Assembly: GCF_016904955.1 (NCBI RefSeq)
Contig: NZ_JADIKE010000039.1
Coordinates: 496,001-560,000 of the forward strand
Source of the DNA: Dyella flava
GTDB taxonomy: Bacteria > Pseudomonadota > Gammaproteobacteria > Xanthomonadales > Rhodanobacteraceae
Direction: 5' to 3'
Length of the DNA: 64,000 bases
Position numbers and translations under genes: made by a program. The notes under the pieces are model-generated. The model made no database searches, had not been told where the DNA came from, and worked only from the letters and a program-made list of their open reading frames with translations. Positions 8,111 through 16,692 of the stretch are shown piece after piece (the stretch's first letter is position 1; each line of letters starts with the position of its first letter).

Positions 8111-9037
8111 GTGAACAAGCGTTCCCTCGTGTCCGCCTTGCGTTGGTCATGCGCAGGCTTCGCCGTGTTTCTCGGCGGTTGCAACTTGGATGTCCTGTCA
8201 CCGAAGGGTGACATTGGCATACAGGAAAAATCTTTGATCCTGATTGCCACGGGCTTGATGTTGGTGGTCGTGATCCCGGTCATTGCGATGACCCTGATCT
8301 TCGCCTGGCGCTACCGCGCTTCCAACACCAAGGCCACCTACGCTCCGAAATGGTCGCATTCGACCGGGATCGAAGTGGTGGTGTGGACGATCCCGTGCAT
8401 CATCATCGCGATCCTCGCCACGCTTACCTGGCGCACCACGCATTCGCTTGATCCATACAAGCCGCTGGAGTCTCAGGCCAAGCCGATCACCATCCAGGCC
8501 GTGTCCATGGACTGGAAGTGGGTCTTCATCTATCCGGATTACGGCGTGGCCAGCGTCAACGAGCTTGCTTTCCCGGCCAACGTGCCGGTGAATTTCGAGA
8601 TCACTTCCGATTCGGTGATGAATGCCTTCTTCATCCCGCAGCTCGGCAGCCAGATCTACGCGATGGCGGGCATGGAGACCAAGCTGCATCTGATTGCGAA
8701 CGAGCCGGGCAATTACGCAGGCCTCTCCAGCAATTACAGCGGCGAGGGCTTCTCCGACATGCATTTCACCGCGATCGCGACGTCGGAGCAGGGCTTTGAA
8801 AACTGGATCAACAAGGCCAAAGCCAGCCAGCTGAGCCTGGACGGCCAGACCTATCACGCGCTGACACAGCCGAGCGAGAAGGTGCCGGTGACGTACTACA
8901 CCAACGTCAAGCCGGGCCTGTTCAACAGCATCATCGCCCAGTACATGGGTGACATGAAGATGGACAAGATCGGCTCCGAGCCTGCGCAGGCCAGCGCCAT
9001 CCCCTCGCATATCGATCAAGTCAAGGCTCCGGAGTAG
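8111..9037 (+). CDS. cyoA: Cytochrome bo3 ubiquinol oxidase subunit II
   Basis: Subunit II of the proton-pumping quinol oxidase. It starts at a GTG and carries a lipoprotein signal with lipobox LGGC at Cys24, then two membrane helices (about residues 40-65 and 90-112) and a periplasmic cupredoxin-like domain. The cysteines and histidines that bind CuA in cytochrome c oxidases are absent (the equivalent loop reads SNYSGEGFSDMHF), which fits a quinol oxidase. It is the first gene of cyoABCD, three bases before cyoB. Upstream is a 243-base region, between this operon and the divergent aminopeptidase gene, that must hold the operon promoter; no clear -35/-10 pair was recognised there. Confidence 0.95.
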   Translation: MNKRSLVSALRWSCAGFAVFLGGCNLDVLSPKGDIGIQEKSLILIATGLMLVVVIPVIAMTLIFAWRYRASNTKATYAPKWSHSTGIEVVVWTIPCIIIAILATLTWRTTHSLDPYKPLESQAKPITIQAVSMDWKWVFIYPDYGVASVNELAFPANVPVNFEITSDSVMNAFFIPQLGSQIYAMAGMETKLHLIANEPGNYAGLSSNYSGEGFSDMHFTAIATSEQGFENWINKAKASQLSLDGQTYHALTQPSEKVPVTYYTNVKPGLFNSIIAQYMGDMKMDKIGSEPAQASAIPSHIDQVKAPE

Positions 9038-9040
9038 GCC

Positions 9041-11056
9041 ATGTTCGGAAAACTTTCTCTATCGGCCATTCCTTTCCATGAGCCGATCATTATGGGCACC
9101 CTGCTGATGGTGTCTCTGGGTATGGCGGCGCTGCTCGGCTGGCTGACCCTTACGCGCAAGTGGGGCTATCTGTGGAGCGAATGGTTCACCTCGGTGGATC
9201 ACAAGCGCATCGGCATCATGTACGTCATCCTGGCGATCGTGATGCTCATACGCGGCTTTGCCGACGCCATCATGATGCGCGCCCAGCAGGCGATCGCCTC
9301 GGCGGATGCGGCAGGCTACTTGCCGCCGCACCATTACGATCAGATCTTCACCGCCCACGGCGTGATCATGATCTTCTTCGTGGCCATGCCGTTTGTGGTG
9401 GGCCTGATGAACCTGGTCGTGCCGCTGCAGATTGGCGCGCGCGACGTGGCCTATCCGTTCCTGAACTCATTCAGCTTCTGGATGACCGCTTCGGGTGTGG
9501 TGCTGGTCATGCTGTCGATGTTCGTGGGCGACTTCGCCGCTACCGGCTGGCTGGCTTATCCGCCGCTGTCGGAACTGAAGTTCAGTCCTACGGTGGGTGT
9601 GGATTACTACATCTGGGCGCTGCAGCTATCCGGCCTGGGTACAACGCTAAGCGGCATCAACTTCGTCGTGACCATTCTGCGCATGCGCACGCCTGGCATG
9701 AAGCTGATGCAGATGCCAGTGTTCACCTGGACGGCGCTGGTCACCAACATCCTGATCGTGGCGGCATTCCCGGTGCTGACCGTGGCGCTGGCGCTGCTGG
9801 CGGCTGACCGCTACCTGGACATGCACTTCTTCACCAACGAGCTTGGCGGCAACGCCATGCTGTACGTCAACCTGATCTGGATCTGGGGTCACCCGGAAGT
9901 GTACATCCTGATCCTGCCGTGCTTCGGTGTGTTCTCGGAGGTCGTCGCAACCTTCTCGGGCAAACCGCTGTTCGGCTACAAGTCGATGGTGTACGCCACC
10001 ATGTGTATCGGCGTGCTGTCCTTCCTGGTGTGGCTGCACCACTTCTTCACCATGGGCTCGGGCGCCGATGTGAATGCCTTCTTCGGCATCACCACGATGA
10101 TCATCTCGGTACCGACCGGCGTGAAGCTGTTCAACTGGCTGTTCACCATGTATCGCGGCCGCATCCGCTTCACCTTGCCGATGATGTGGACGGTGGCTTT
10201 CATGGTGACCTTCACCATCGGCGGCATGACCGGCGTGCTGATGGCGGTGCCGGGTGCGGACTTCGTGCTGCATAACAGCCTGTTCCTGATCGCGCACTTC
10301 CATAACGTGATCATCGGCGGCGTGCTGTTCGGCTGCTTCGCGGCGATCAACTACTGGTTCCCGAAGGCGTTCGGCTTCAAGTTGGAAGAGCGCTGGGGCA
10401 AAGCCTCGTTCTGGTGCTGGGTGGTCGGCTTCTATATGGCCTTCATGCCGCTCTATGTGCTGGGCCTGATGGGCATGACGCGCCGCATGAACCACTATGC
10501 AAATCCGGCTTGGCAGCCTTACCTGATCGTGGCCGCCGCTGGTGCAGGCTTCATCGCGCTGGGCATCGGCTTCATGCTGCTGCAGTTTGCGGTGAGCATC
10601 CGCAATCGCGCCGCGAACCGCGACCTCACCGGCGATCCGTGGGGTGGCCGCACGCTGGAGTGGTCCACCAGTTCGCCGGCACCGTTCTACAACTTTGCCG
10701 TGCTGCCGGAAGTGGAAGAACTGGATCAGTTCTGGGCGGACAAGGAGCACAAGCGCGCCTACAAGCAGCACCAGCGTTACGCCGACATCCATATGCCGCG
10801 CAATACCGGCGTGGGCCTGATCATGGCCGCATTCGGCACGGTCCTGGGCTTTGCCCTGGTGTGGCATATCTGGTGGCTCGCCATTGGCGGCCTGGTCGGA
10901 ATGATCGGTACGTACATTAGCCGGGTCTACGACACGGATGTGGACTACTACGTGCCGGGCGCCGAGGTCGAGAAGATCGAGCGCGCTCGCCTGGTGCCGC
11001 TGCACAAGCTGATCGAAAACGTGGATCCGGCCTCGGCCGGCCAGAAGGTGGCTTAA
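9041..11056 (+). CDS. cyoB: Cytochrome bo3 ubiquinol oxidase subunit I
   Basis: The catalytic subunit that reduces oxygen to water at a heme-copper centre. At 671 residues with about 15 membrane helices it matches E. coli CyoB (663). Heme and copper ligands are visible: the low-spin heme His in FTAHGVIMIFF, the CuB His and cross-linked Tyr in WGHPEVYILILP, the CuB pair in WLHHFFTMG and the two heme-binding His in HFHNVIIGG. The N-terminal extra helix and C-terminal extra helices distinguish it from aa3 oxidases. It sits between cyoA and cyoC with 3-base gaps. Confidence 0.96.
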   Translation: MFGKLSLSAIPFHEPIIMGTLLMVSLGMAALLGWLTLTRKWGYLWSEWFTSVDHKRIGIMYVILAIVMLIRGFADAIMMRAQQAIASADAAGYLPPHHYDQIFTAHGVIMIFFVAMPFVVGLMNLVVPLQIGARDVAYPFLNSFSFWMTASGVVLVMLSMFVGDFAATGWLAYPPLSELKFSPTVGVDYYIWALQLSGLGTTLSGINFVVTILRMRTPGMKLMQMPVFTWTALVTNILIVAAFPVLTVALALLAADRYLDMHFFTNELGGNAMLYVNLIWIWGHPEVYILILPCFGVFSEVVATFSGKPLFGYKSMVYATMCIGVLSFLVWLHHFFTMGSGADVNAFFGITTMIISVPTGVKLFNWLFTMYRGRIRFTLPMMWTVAFMVTFTIGGMTGVLMAVPGADFVLHNSLFLIAHFHNVIIGGVLFGCFAAINYWFPKAFGFKLEERWGKASFWCWVVGFYMAFMPLYVLGLMGMTRRMNHYANPAWQPYLIVAAAGAGFIALGIGFMLLQFAVSIRNRAANRDLTGDPWGGRTLEWSTSSPAPFYNFAVLPEVEELDQFWADKEHKRAYKQHQRYADIHMPRNTGVGLIMAAFGTVLGFALVWHIWWLAIGGLVGMIGTYISRVYDTDVDYYVPGAEVEKIERARLVPLHKLIENVDPASAGQKVA

Positions 11057-11059
11057 GTC

Positions 11060-11686
11060 ATGAGTTCTGCTGCTATTACCGCTAACCACGGCGTCGCCGC
11101 ACACGGCGCTGATCACGAGCATCACGATGACGGCTCCAAGACCCTGCTGGGTTTCTGGATCTATCTGATGAGCGACTGCCTGATCTTCTCAGGCCTGTTC
11201 GCGACCTTCGCCGTGCTGGGGCACGCCACTGCCGGTGGCCCGTCTGGCAAGGAGCTGTTTGATCTCAAGTACGTGTTCGGTGAAACCATGCTGCTGTTGA
11301 TCAGCAGCTTCACCTTCGGCCTGGCGATGCTGAACATGCACGCCGGCCACCGCAACAAGGTGATCGCCTGGCTGTTCGTCACCCTCCTGTTCGGTGCGGG
11401 CTTCGTGGGCATGGAAGTCTATGAGTTCCATCACCTGATTACCGTTGAACATGCGGGCCCGGACCACAGCGCGTTCCTGTCGGCGTACTTCGGCCTGGTC
11501 GGCACGCACGGCCTGCACGTCACCTGCGGCCTGATCTGGCTGGTGCTGATGATGCATATGGTGGGCAAGTTCGGCCTCAACGATGCGGTGCAGCGCCGTC
11601 TGTCGTGTCTGAGTCTGTTCTGGCACTTCCTGGATCTGGTGTGGATCTGCGTGTTCAGCTTTGTCTATCTGATGGGAGTGCTCTGA
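11060..11686 (+). CDS. cyoC: Cytochrome bo3 ubiquinol oxidase subunit III
   Basis: A 208-residue, five-helix subunit of the bo3 oxidase that stabilises the complex and has no redox centre. A histidine-rich cytoplasmic N-terminus (HGADHEHHDDG) precedes the helices. The conserved motifs GFWIYLMSDCLIFSGLFAT and FGLVGTHGLHVTCGLIWL identify the family. It starts three bases after cyoB and ends one base before cyoD, so it is part of the same transcript. Confidence 0.95.
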   Translation: MSSAAITANHGVAAHGADHEHHDDGSKTLLGFWIYLMSDCLIFSGLFATFAVLGHATAGGPSGKELFDLKYVFGETMLLLISSFTFGLAMLNMHAGHRNKVIAWLFVTLLFGAGFVGMEVYEFHHLITVEHAGPDHSAFLSAYFGLVGTHGLHVTCGLIWLVLMMHMVGKFGLNDAVQRRLSCLSLFWHFLDLVWICVFSFVYLMGVL

Positions 11687-11687
11687 C

Positions 11688-12056
11688 ATGAGTCAGCATG
11701 GTCATTCCAATGCTCACCAGCACAATGCACACGGCACCCTGAAGTCGTATACGGTCGGCTTCGTGTTGTCGCTGGTCCTCACGGTGCTCTCGTTCGGTTG
11801 CGTGATGAGCGGAGCGGTGCCGCAGCACCTGGTGGTGCCGGGTATCGTGGTGTTCTGTGTCGTGCAGCTGTTGGTGCAGCTGGTGTTCTTCCTGCATATG
11901 GGGACTGCCCCGGAACAGCGCAGCAACCTGTCGATCGGTGTGTTCTCGCTGCTGATCATCGCCATCGTGGTGGTGGGTTCGGTGTGGGTGATGCACAACA
12001 TGAACGCGCACATGATGCAGCCGGTGATCCAGTCCATGTCCTCGAGCATCGGCTGA
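11688..12056 (+). CDS. cyoD: Cytochrome bo3 ubiquinol oxidase subunit IV
   Basis: A small 122-residue subunit with three membrane helices needed for assembly of the CuB centre. A His-rich N-terminus is followed by SYTVGFVLSLVLTVLSFG, then VQLLVQLVFFLHMG, the family's hallmark. It is the last cyo gene here. cyoE, the heme O synthase that often closes this operon, is not downstream; pyrG follows instead. Confidence 0.93.
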   Translation: MSQHGHSNAHQHNAHGTLKSYTVGFVLSLVLTVLSFGCVMSGAVPQHLVVPGIVVFCVVQLLVQLVFFLHMGTAPEQRSNLSIGVFSLLIIAIVVVGSVWVMHNMNAHMMQPVIQSMSSSIG

Positions 12057-12069
12057 GACTCCCGATCAC

Positions 12070-12097
12070 GGCCCCGTCCGCAGTAGCAGGCGGGGCC
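12070..12097 (+). terminator. Possible hairpin ending the cyo operon
   Basis: Arms GGCCCCG and CGGGGCC (7 bases) enclose a 14-base loop, 13 bases after the cyoD stop. There is no T-run, so a Rho-independent role is uncertain. Confidence 0.35.
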
Positions 12098-12162
12098 AGG
12101 CTCCATAGAGCCGTTCAACGACGCCAGCTCGCGTCCCAGGCATCCGGCCTTCAGGGCCGCCC

Positions 12163-12180
12163 AGCTGAATTTTTTCAGCT
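12163..12180 (+). other. Hairpin in the pyrG upstream region
   Basis: Perfect arms AGCTGAA and TTCAGCT flank TTTT. It lies 73 bases before the pyrG start, and a possible -10 (TAAAAT) lies downstream of it at 12222-12227. It could be the true end of the cyo transcript or part of a pyrG control region. Confidence 0.3.
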
Positions 12181-12252
12181 CCGGTGGTGCAGCCATCTCG
12201 CGGTAGAAGCAATCTGCCGTTAAAATGCCGATTTCCAGCACGGCTGCTTTCC

Positions 12253-13923
12253 ATGACCCCCCTGATTTTCGTCACCGGCGGTGTGGTGTCCTCACTTGGC
12301 AAGGGCATCGCAGCGGCCTCGCTCGCGTCCATTCTCGAGGCGCGTGGCCTCTCGGTCACCATGATGAAGCTCGATCCCTACATCAATGTGGATCCGGGCA
12401 CGATGAGTCCCTTCCAGCACGGCGAGGTCTATGTGACCGACGACGGCGCTGAAACCGACCTGGACCTGGGCCATTACGAGCGGTTCGTCCATACCAGGCT
12501 GACCGGCAAGAACTCCATTACCACCGGCAAGATCTACGAATCGGTGATCCGCAAGGAGCGCCGCGGCGATTACCTGGGCGCGACTGTTCAGGTCATCCCC
12601 CACATCACCGATGAGATCAAGCATTGCATCCATGAGGCCACCCGTGGCTTCGACGTGGCCCTGGTCGAGATTGGCGGCACGGTAGGCGATATCGAATCCC
12701 AACCCTTCCTTGAGGCGATCCGCCAACTGCGCATCGAGCATGGCCCGGAAAAGTGCCTGTTCATGCACCTGACCCTGGTGCCGTACATCAAGGCGGCCGG
12801 CGAGATCAAAACCAAGCCGACCCAGCACTCCGTGAAGGAGCTGCGCTCCATCGGTATCCAGCCGGACATCCTGCTGTGCCGTTGTGAGCAGCCGCTGCCC
12901 GATGGCGAGCGCCGCAAGATCGCCCTGTTCACCAACGTGCCGGAACCGGCCGTCATCAGCGCGGCCGACGTGGACATCATCTACAAGCAGCCACTGTGGC
13001 TGCACCAGCAAGGCCTGGATGACATCGTCGTCAAAAAGCTGGGTCTGGACGCCAAGCCGGCGGACCTGTCCGGCTGGCAGCGCACGGTCGAGGCGGTGGA
13101 GCATCCGAAGGATGAGGTCACCGTGGCTATCGTCGGCAAGTACGTCGAGCACAAGGATGCCTACAAGTCGTTGGGCGAGGCCCTGCGCCACGGCGGCATC
13201 AAGCAGCAGACGCGTGTGAACCTGCAGTGGATCGACTCCGAGCAGATCGAAGCCGAAGGCGCGGCCAAGGTACTGGGTGTGGCCGATGCGATCCTGGTGC
13301 CAGGTGGTTTCGGCAAGCGCGGTTTCGAAGGCAAGGTGCTGGCGGCCAAATACGCCCGTGAGCATGGCGTGCCGTACTTCGGCATCTGTTATGGCATGCA
13401 TGCGGCGGTGGTGGATTTCGCCCGCAACGTTGCCGGCTTGCCCGATGCCGACTCCAGCGAAAATGATCGCCACACACCCAATCCAGTGATCGGACTGATC
13501 ACCGAGTGGACGACGGCGTCCGGTGAGGTCGAAACCCGCTCTGAGCGTTCGGACCTGGGCGGCACCATGCGCCTGGGGGCGCAGGAATGCCGCTTGAAGG
13601 CCGGTACCCTGGCGCGCCAGCTCTATGGTCAGGACGTGGTGCGCGAGCGCCATCGCCATCGCTACGAATTCAACAACCGCTATCGCCAGCCCTTCGAGGA
13701 CCTCGGCATGGTGATTTCCGGCAAGTCGATGGACGATCTGCTGGTGGAGATCGTCGAGCTGCCGCTGCAGAAGCACCCGTGGTTTCTCGGCTGCCAGGCG
13801 CATCCGGAGTTCACTTCCACTCCGCGCGATGGCCACCCCCTGTTTATCGGCTTTGTCCGCGCTGCACGCGAATACAAAGCGGTGCGTGACGGCGAGAAGC
13901 TGGCCAAGGAGTCGGTGGCATGA
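12253..13923 (+). CDS. pyrG: CTP synthase
   Basis: Makes CTP from UTP, ATP and glutamine. The 556 residues show the N-terminal amidoligase P-loop (VTGGVVSSLGKGIAAASL) and the C-terminal class I glutamine amidotransferase with nucleophile Cys in FGICYGMHAAVV and the His-Glu pair in AHPEFTSTPRDGHPLF. The start ATG at 12253 is chosen because the protein then begins MTPLIFVTGG like its family; the frame is open 23 codons further upstream but that part has no family match. It overlaps kdsA by ATGA, so both are probably co-transcribed. Confidence 0.96.
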   Translation: MTPLIFVTGGVVSSLGKGIAAASLASILEARGLSVTMMKLDPYINVDPGTMSPFQHGEVYVTDDGAETDLDLGHYERFVHTRLTGKNSITTGKIYESVIRKERRGDYLGATVQVIPHITDEIKHCIHEATRGFDVALVEIGGTVGDIESQPFLEAIRQLRIEHGPEKCLFMHLTLVPYIKAAGEIKTKPTQHSVKELRSIGIQPDILLCRCEQPLPDGERRKIALFTNVPEPAVISAADVDIIYKQPLWLHQQGLDDIVVKKLGLDAKPADLSGWQRTVEAVEHPKDEVTVAIVGKYVEHKDAYKSLGEALRHGGIKQQTRVNLQWIDSEQIEAEGAAKVLGVADAILVPGGFGKRGFEGKVLAAKYAREHGVPYFGICYGMHAAVVDFARNVAGLPDADSSENDRHTPNPVIGLITEWTTASGEVETRSERSDLGGTMRLGAQECRLKAGTLARQLYGQDVVRERHRHRYEFNNRYRQPFEDLGMVISGKSMDDLLVEIVELPLQKHPWFLGCQAHPEFTSTPRDGHPLFIGFVRAAREYKAVRDGEKLAKESVA

Positions 13924-14753
13924 AGTTGTGCGGTTTCGAAGTCGGCCTGGACCAACCGTTGTTCCTGATCGCCGGCCCTTGCGTGGTGGAGTCGGAACAA
14001 TTGCAGGTCGATACCGCCGGAACGCTGAAGGAAATCACCGGCAAGCTCGGCATGCCCTTCATCTTCAAATCCAGCTTTGACAAGGCCAATCGCTCTTCGG
14101 GCAGTAGCTTCCGCGGCCTCGGCATGGAAGAAGGGCTGCGCATCCTGTCTGAAGTGAAGCGCCAGCTTGGCGTGCCCGTGCTGACCGACGTGCATGAATA
14201 CACGCCGATGAATGAAGTGGCGGCGGTGGTGGACGTGCTGCAGACGCCGGCCTTTCTGTGCCGCCAGACCGATTTCATCCAGAAGGTGGCGAGAGCGGGC
14301 AAGCCGGTCAACATCAAGAAAGGCCAGTTCCTCGCTCCCTGGGACATGAAGAACGTGGTCGCCAAGGCCAAGGACGTCGGTAACGACGACATCCTGGTCT
14401 GCGAGCGTGGTGCCAGCTTCGGTTACAACAACCTCGTTTCGGACATGCGCTCGCTGAGCGTGATGCGCGAAACCGGCTGCCCGGTGGTGTTCGACGCTAC
14501 CCATTCGGTGCAGCTGCCGGGCGGGCAGGGCACCAGTTCCGGCGGTCAGCGCGAATTTGTGCCGGTACTGGCGCGCGCGGCGGTGGCCGTGGGCATCGCC
14601 GGTCTGTTCGCGGAAACCCATCCGGATCCCTCCAAGGCGCTCAGTGATGGACCGAACGCCTGGCCACTCGGCAAGATGGAAGCCTTGCTGCACACTTTGC
14701 TGGAGCTGGATGCTGTGACCAAGCGTCACGGTTTCCTTGAGCAGCATCTGTAG
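13920..14753 (+). CDS. kdsA: 3-deoxy-D-manno-octulosonate 8-phosphate (Kdo-8-P) synthase
   Basis: Condenses phosphoenolpyruvate with arabinose 5-phosphate to give Kdo-8-phosphate for the lipopolysaccharide core. The 277 residues form a single TIM-barrel. Family motifs are IAGPCVVESE, FIFKSSFDKANRSS, GSSFRGLGMEEGL and VVFDATHSVQLPGG. Its start overlaps the pyrG stop by four bases. The later step enzyme KdsB is encoded at about 50.5 kb. Confidence 0.96.
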   Translation: MKLCGFEVGLDQPLFLIAGPCVVESEQLQVDTAGTLKEITGKLGMPFIFKSSFDKANRSSGSSFRGLGMEEGLRILSEVKRQLGVPVLTDVHEYTPMNEVAAVVDVLQTPAFLCRQTDFIQKVARAGKPVNIKKGQFLAPWDMKNVVAKAKDVGNDDILVCERGASFGYNNLVSDMRSLSVMRETGCPVVFDATHSVQLPGGQGTSSGGQREFVPVLARAAVAVGIAGLFAETHPDPSKALSDGPNAWPLGKMEALLHTLLELDAVTKRHGFLEQHL

Positions 14754-14760
14754 TACATCC

Positions 14761-14796
14761 CCGCTCCCTCTTCGGGGAGAGGGCTGGGGTGAGGGG
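14761..14796 (+). repeat. REP-like repeat, shortened copy
   Basis: This copy reads CTCCCTCTTCGGGGAGAGGG followed by CTGGGGTGAGGGG. It matches the element at 5892-5933 with about four bases missing from the hairpin centre. It lies eight bases after the kdsA stop and could also act as a 3'-end hairpin. Confidence 0.7.
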
Positions 14797-14972
14797 AGCC
14801 TCGCGTGGAATGTGCTTCCGCGCATAGGTAACAAAGAGCATGACGCAAGCACATGATGTGCATGCCAGGCTCGGCTCTTCACCCTGACCCGCTCTTGCGA
14901 CGGGACGGGTATTGAGCCGACGGGCTTGCAACATCTGTAGCTATCAACCTATTTCAAAATTCCAGGAATGCC

Positions 14973-16271
14973 ATGAGCACGCAAATCACCCGCATCCACG
15001 CCCGTGAAATTCTCGACTCCCGCGGCAATCCCACGCTCGAAGCGGAAGTAACTCTGGCGGGTGGTGCCTTCGGCCGCGCAGCGGTACCCAGCGGCGCCTC
15101 GACCGGTACGCGAGAAGCGGTGGAATTGCGTGATGGCGACAAGTCGCGTTATTTGGGCAAGGGTGTGAAAAAGGCCGTCGCCAACGTCAACGGCGAAATT
15201 TTCGATGCGCTCAAAGGCGTCGATGCGGTCGACCAGAAAGGTCTCGATGCCAAGCTGATCCAGCTCGACGGCACCCCGAACAAGGGTCGTCTTGGCGCCA
15301 ATGCGCTGCTGGGTGTTTCGATGGCCGCCGCGCACGCCGTGGCAGCCTCGCGTCACGAGCCGTTGTGGAAATACCTTTCCAACGGCAAGCCGGGCGCACT
15401 GCCGGTGCCGATGATGAACATCATCAACGGCGGTGCGCACGCCGACAACAACGTCGACGTGCAGGAATTCATGATTCTTCCGGTGGGGCTGCCGAGCTTC
15501 TCCGAAGCACTGCGCGCCGGTACCGAAATCTTCCATGCGCTCAAGAGCGTGCTGAAGGGCAAGGGGCTCAATACCTCGGTGGGCGATGAGGGCGGCTTTG
15601 CGCCGAACCTGCGCTCCAATATCGAGGCGCTGGATACCATTCTCGAAGCCGTGAACAAGAGCGGCTACAAGATCGGCAGCGACATCCTGCTTGGCCTCGA
15701 CGTCGCCAGCTCCGAATTCTTCAAAGACGGCAAGTACGACCTGGAAGGCGAAGGCAAGGTTTATTCGCCGGCCCAGTTCGTCGACCTGCTGGCCAGCTGG
15801 GCGCAGCAGTACCCGATCGTCACCATCGAAGACGGCATGGCCGAAGGCGATTGGGATGGCTGGAAGCTGCTTACCGACAAGATCGGCAACAAGGTGCAGT
15901 TAGTCGGTGACGACATCTTCGTGACCAATCCGAAGATCTTCCGCGAAGCCATCGACAAGAAGATCGCCAATGCCATCCTGATCAAGGTGAACCAGATCGG
16001 CACTCTGTCGGAGACGCTGGAAGCCATCGCCATGGCGGACGCCGCCAAGTACGCCGCGATTGTGTCGCACCGCTCGGGCGAAACTGAGGACACCACCATC
16101 TCGGACATTGCCGTCGCCACCACCGCCACCCAGATCAAGACCGGTTCGCTGTGCCGCACCGACCGCGTGGCCAAGTACAACCAGCTGCTGCGCATTGAAG
16201 AGCAGCTCGGTAGCGCGGCGCGTTATGCTGGCCGCAACGCCTTCCCGAATCTGTCTCATCTGCCCGGTTAA
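14973..16271 (+). CDS. eno: Enolase
   Basis: Glycolytic enzyme that interconverts 2-phosphoglycerate and phosphoenolpyruvate, and in many gammaproteobacteria also part of the RNA degradosome. The 432 residues fit the family. Visible motifs are RGNPTLEAEV near the start, the substrate loop ASTGTREAVELRDGD, the signature ILIKVNQIGTLSET with the catalytic lysine, and SHRSGETEDTTISD. It is 219 bases after kdsA, with the REP copy between, and 19 bases before ftsB. Confidence 0.97.
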   Translation: MSTQITRIHAREILDSRGNPTLEAEVTLAGGAFGRAAVPSGASTGTREAVELRDGDKSRYLGKGVKKAVANVNGEIFDALKGVDAVDQKGLDAKLIQLDGTPNKGRLGANALLGVSMAAAHAVAASRHEPLWKYLSNGKPGALPVPMMNIINGGAHADNNVDVQEFMILPVGLPSFSEALRAGTEIFHALKSVLKGKGLNTSVGDEGGFAPNLRSNIEALDTILEAVNKSGYKIGSDILLGLDVASSEFFKDGKYDLEGEGKVYSPAQFVDLLASWAQQYPIVTIEDGMAEGDWDGWKLLTDKIGNKVQLVGDDIFVTNPKIFREAIDKKIANAILIKVNQIGTLSETLEAIAMADAAKYAAIVSHRSGETEDTTISDIAVATTATQIKTGSLCRTDRVAKYNQLLRIEEQLGSAARYAGRNAFPNLSHLPG

Positions 16272-16290
16272 AGCGAGGTAGCGTCCATCC

Positions 16291-16614
16291 ATGTTGCGCT
16301 GGGTCGCCTTGGTCCTGCTGCTGTTGCTGATCGGACTGCAGTTCAAACTGTGGTCCAATCATGGCGGCATGTCCGAGGTGACCAGCTTGCGCGCGGCGGT
16401 GAAAAAGCAGAGCGACGAAAACGACAAGCTCGCTCAGCGCAATCAGGCGCTCGCCGCGGATGTGAGTGATCTCAAGCACGGCGAACAGGCCGTCGAGGCG
16501 CGCGCGCGCGCCGAGCTTGGGCTGATCAAGCCCGGCGAAACGTTCTATCAGGTCGTGCCGAAGTCGGCGGCCAGCACGGCTGATCCGGCCACTTCGGCTA
16601 GCAGCGGCAACTAA
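16291..16614 (+). CDS. ftsB: Cell division protein FtsB
   Basis: A bitopic inner-membrane protein of the FtsQBL divisome subcomplex. The 107 residues show one N-terminal membrane helix (ALVLLLLLIGLQFKLW), then a coiled-coil rich in K, E and Q at about residues 30-70, and the conserved ARAELGLIKPGETFYQV segment. It follows eno as in many gammaproteobacteria. ispD and ispF, which normally come next, are missing; truD follows after 78 bases. Confidence 0.93.
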   Translation: MLRWVALVLLLLLIGLQFKLWSNHGGMSEVTSLRAAVKKQSDENDKLAQRNQALAADVSDLKHGEQAVEARARAELGLIKPGETFYQVVPKSAASTADPATSASSGN

Positions 16615-16692
16615 GTCGGCAGCCTGGGTTGCTTCGGATCGCGTCCAGGTAACCCAATCTGCGCATTCGCGCTTTCAAGGTTTTACACATTA

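Noticed and set aside
12184..12252. Upstream extension of pyrG
   Set aside because: The 23 extra codons have no family match and cover a likely promoter region.
9647..13836. Long antisense ORFs opposite cyoB and pyrG (492 and 514 codons)
   Set aside because: They are shadows of genes with complete motifs and show biased composition from reversed codons.
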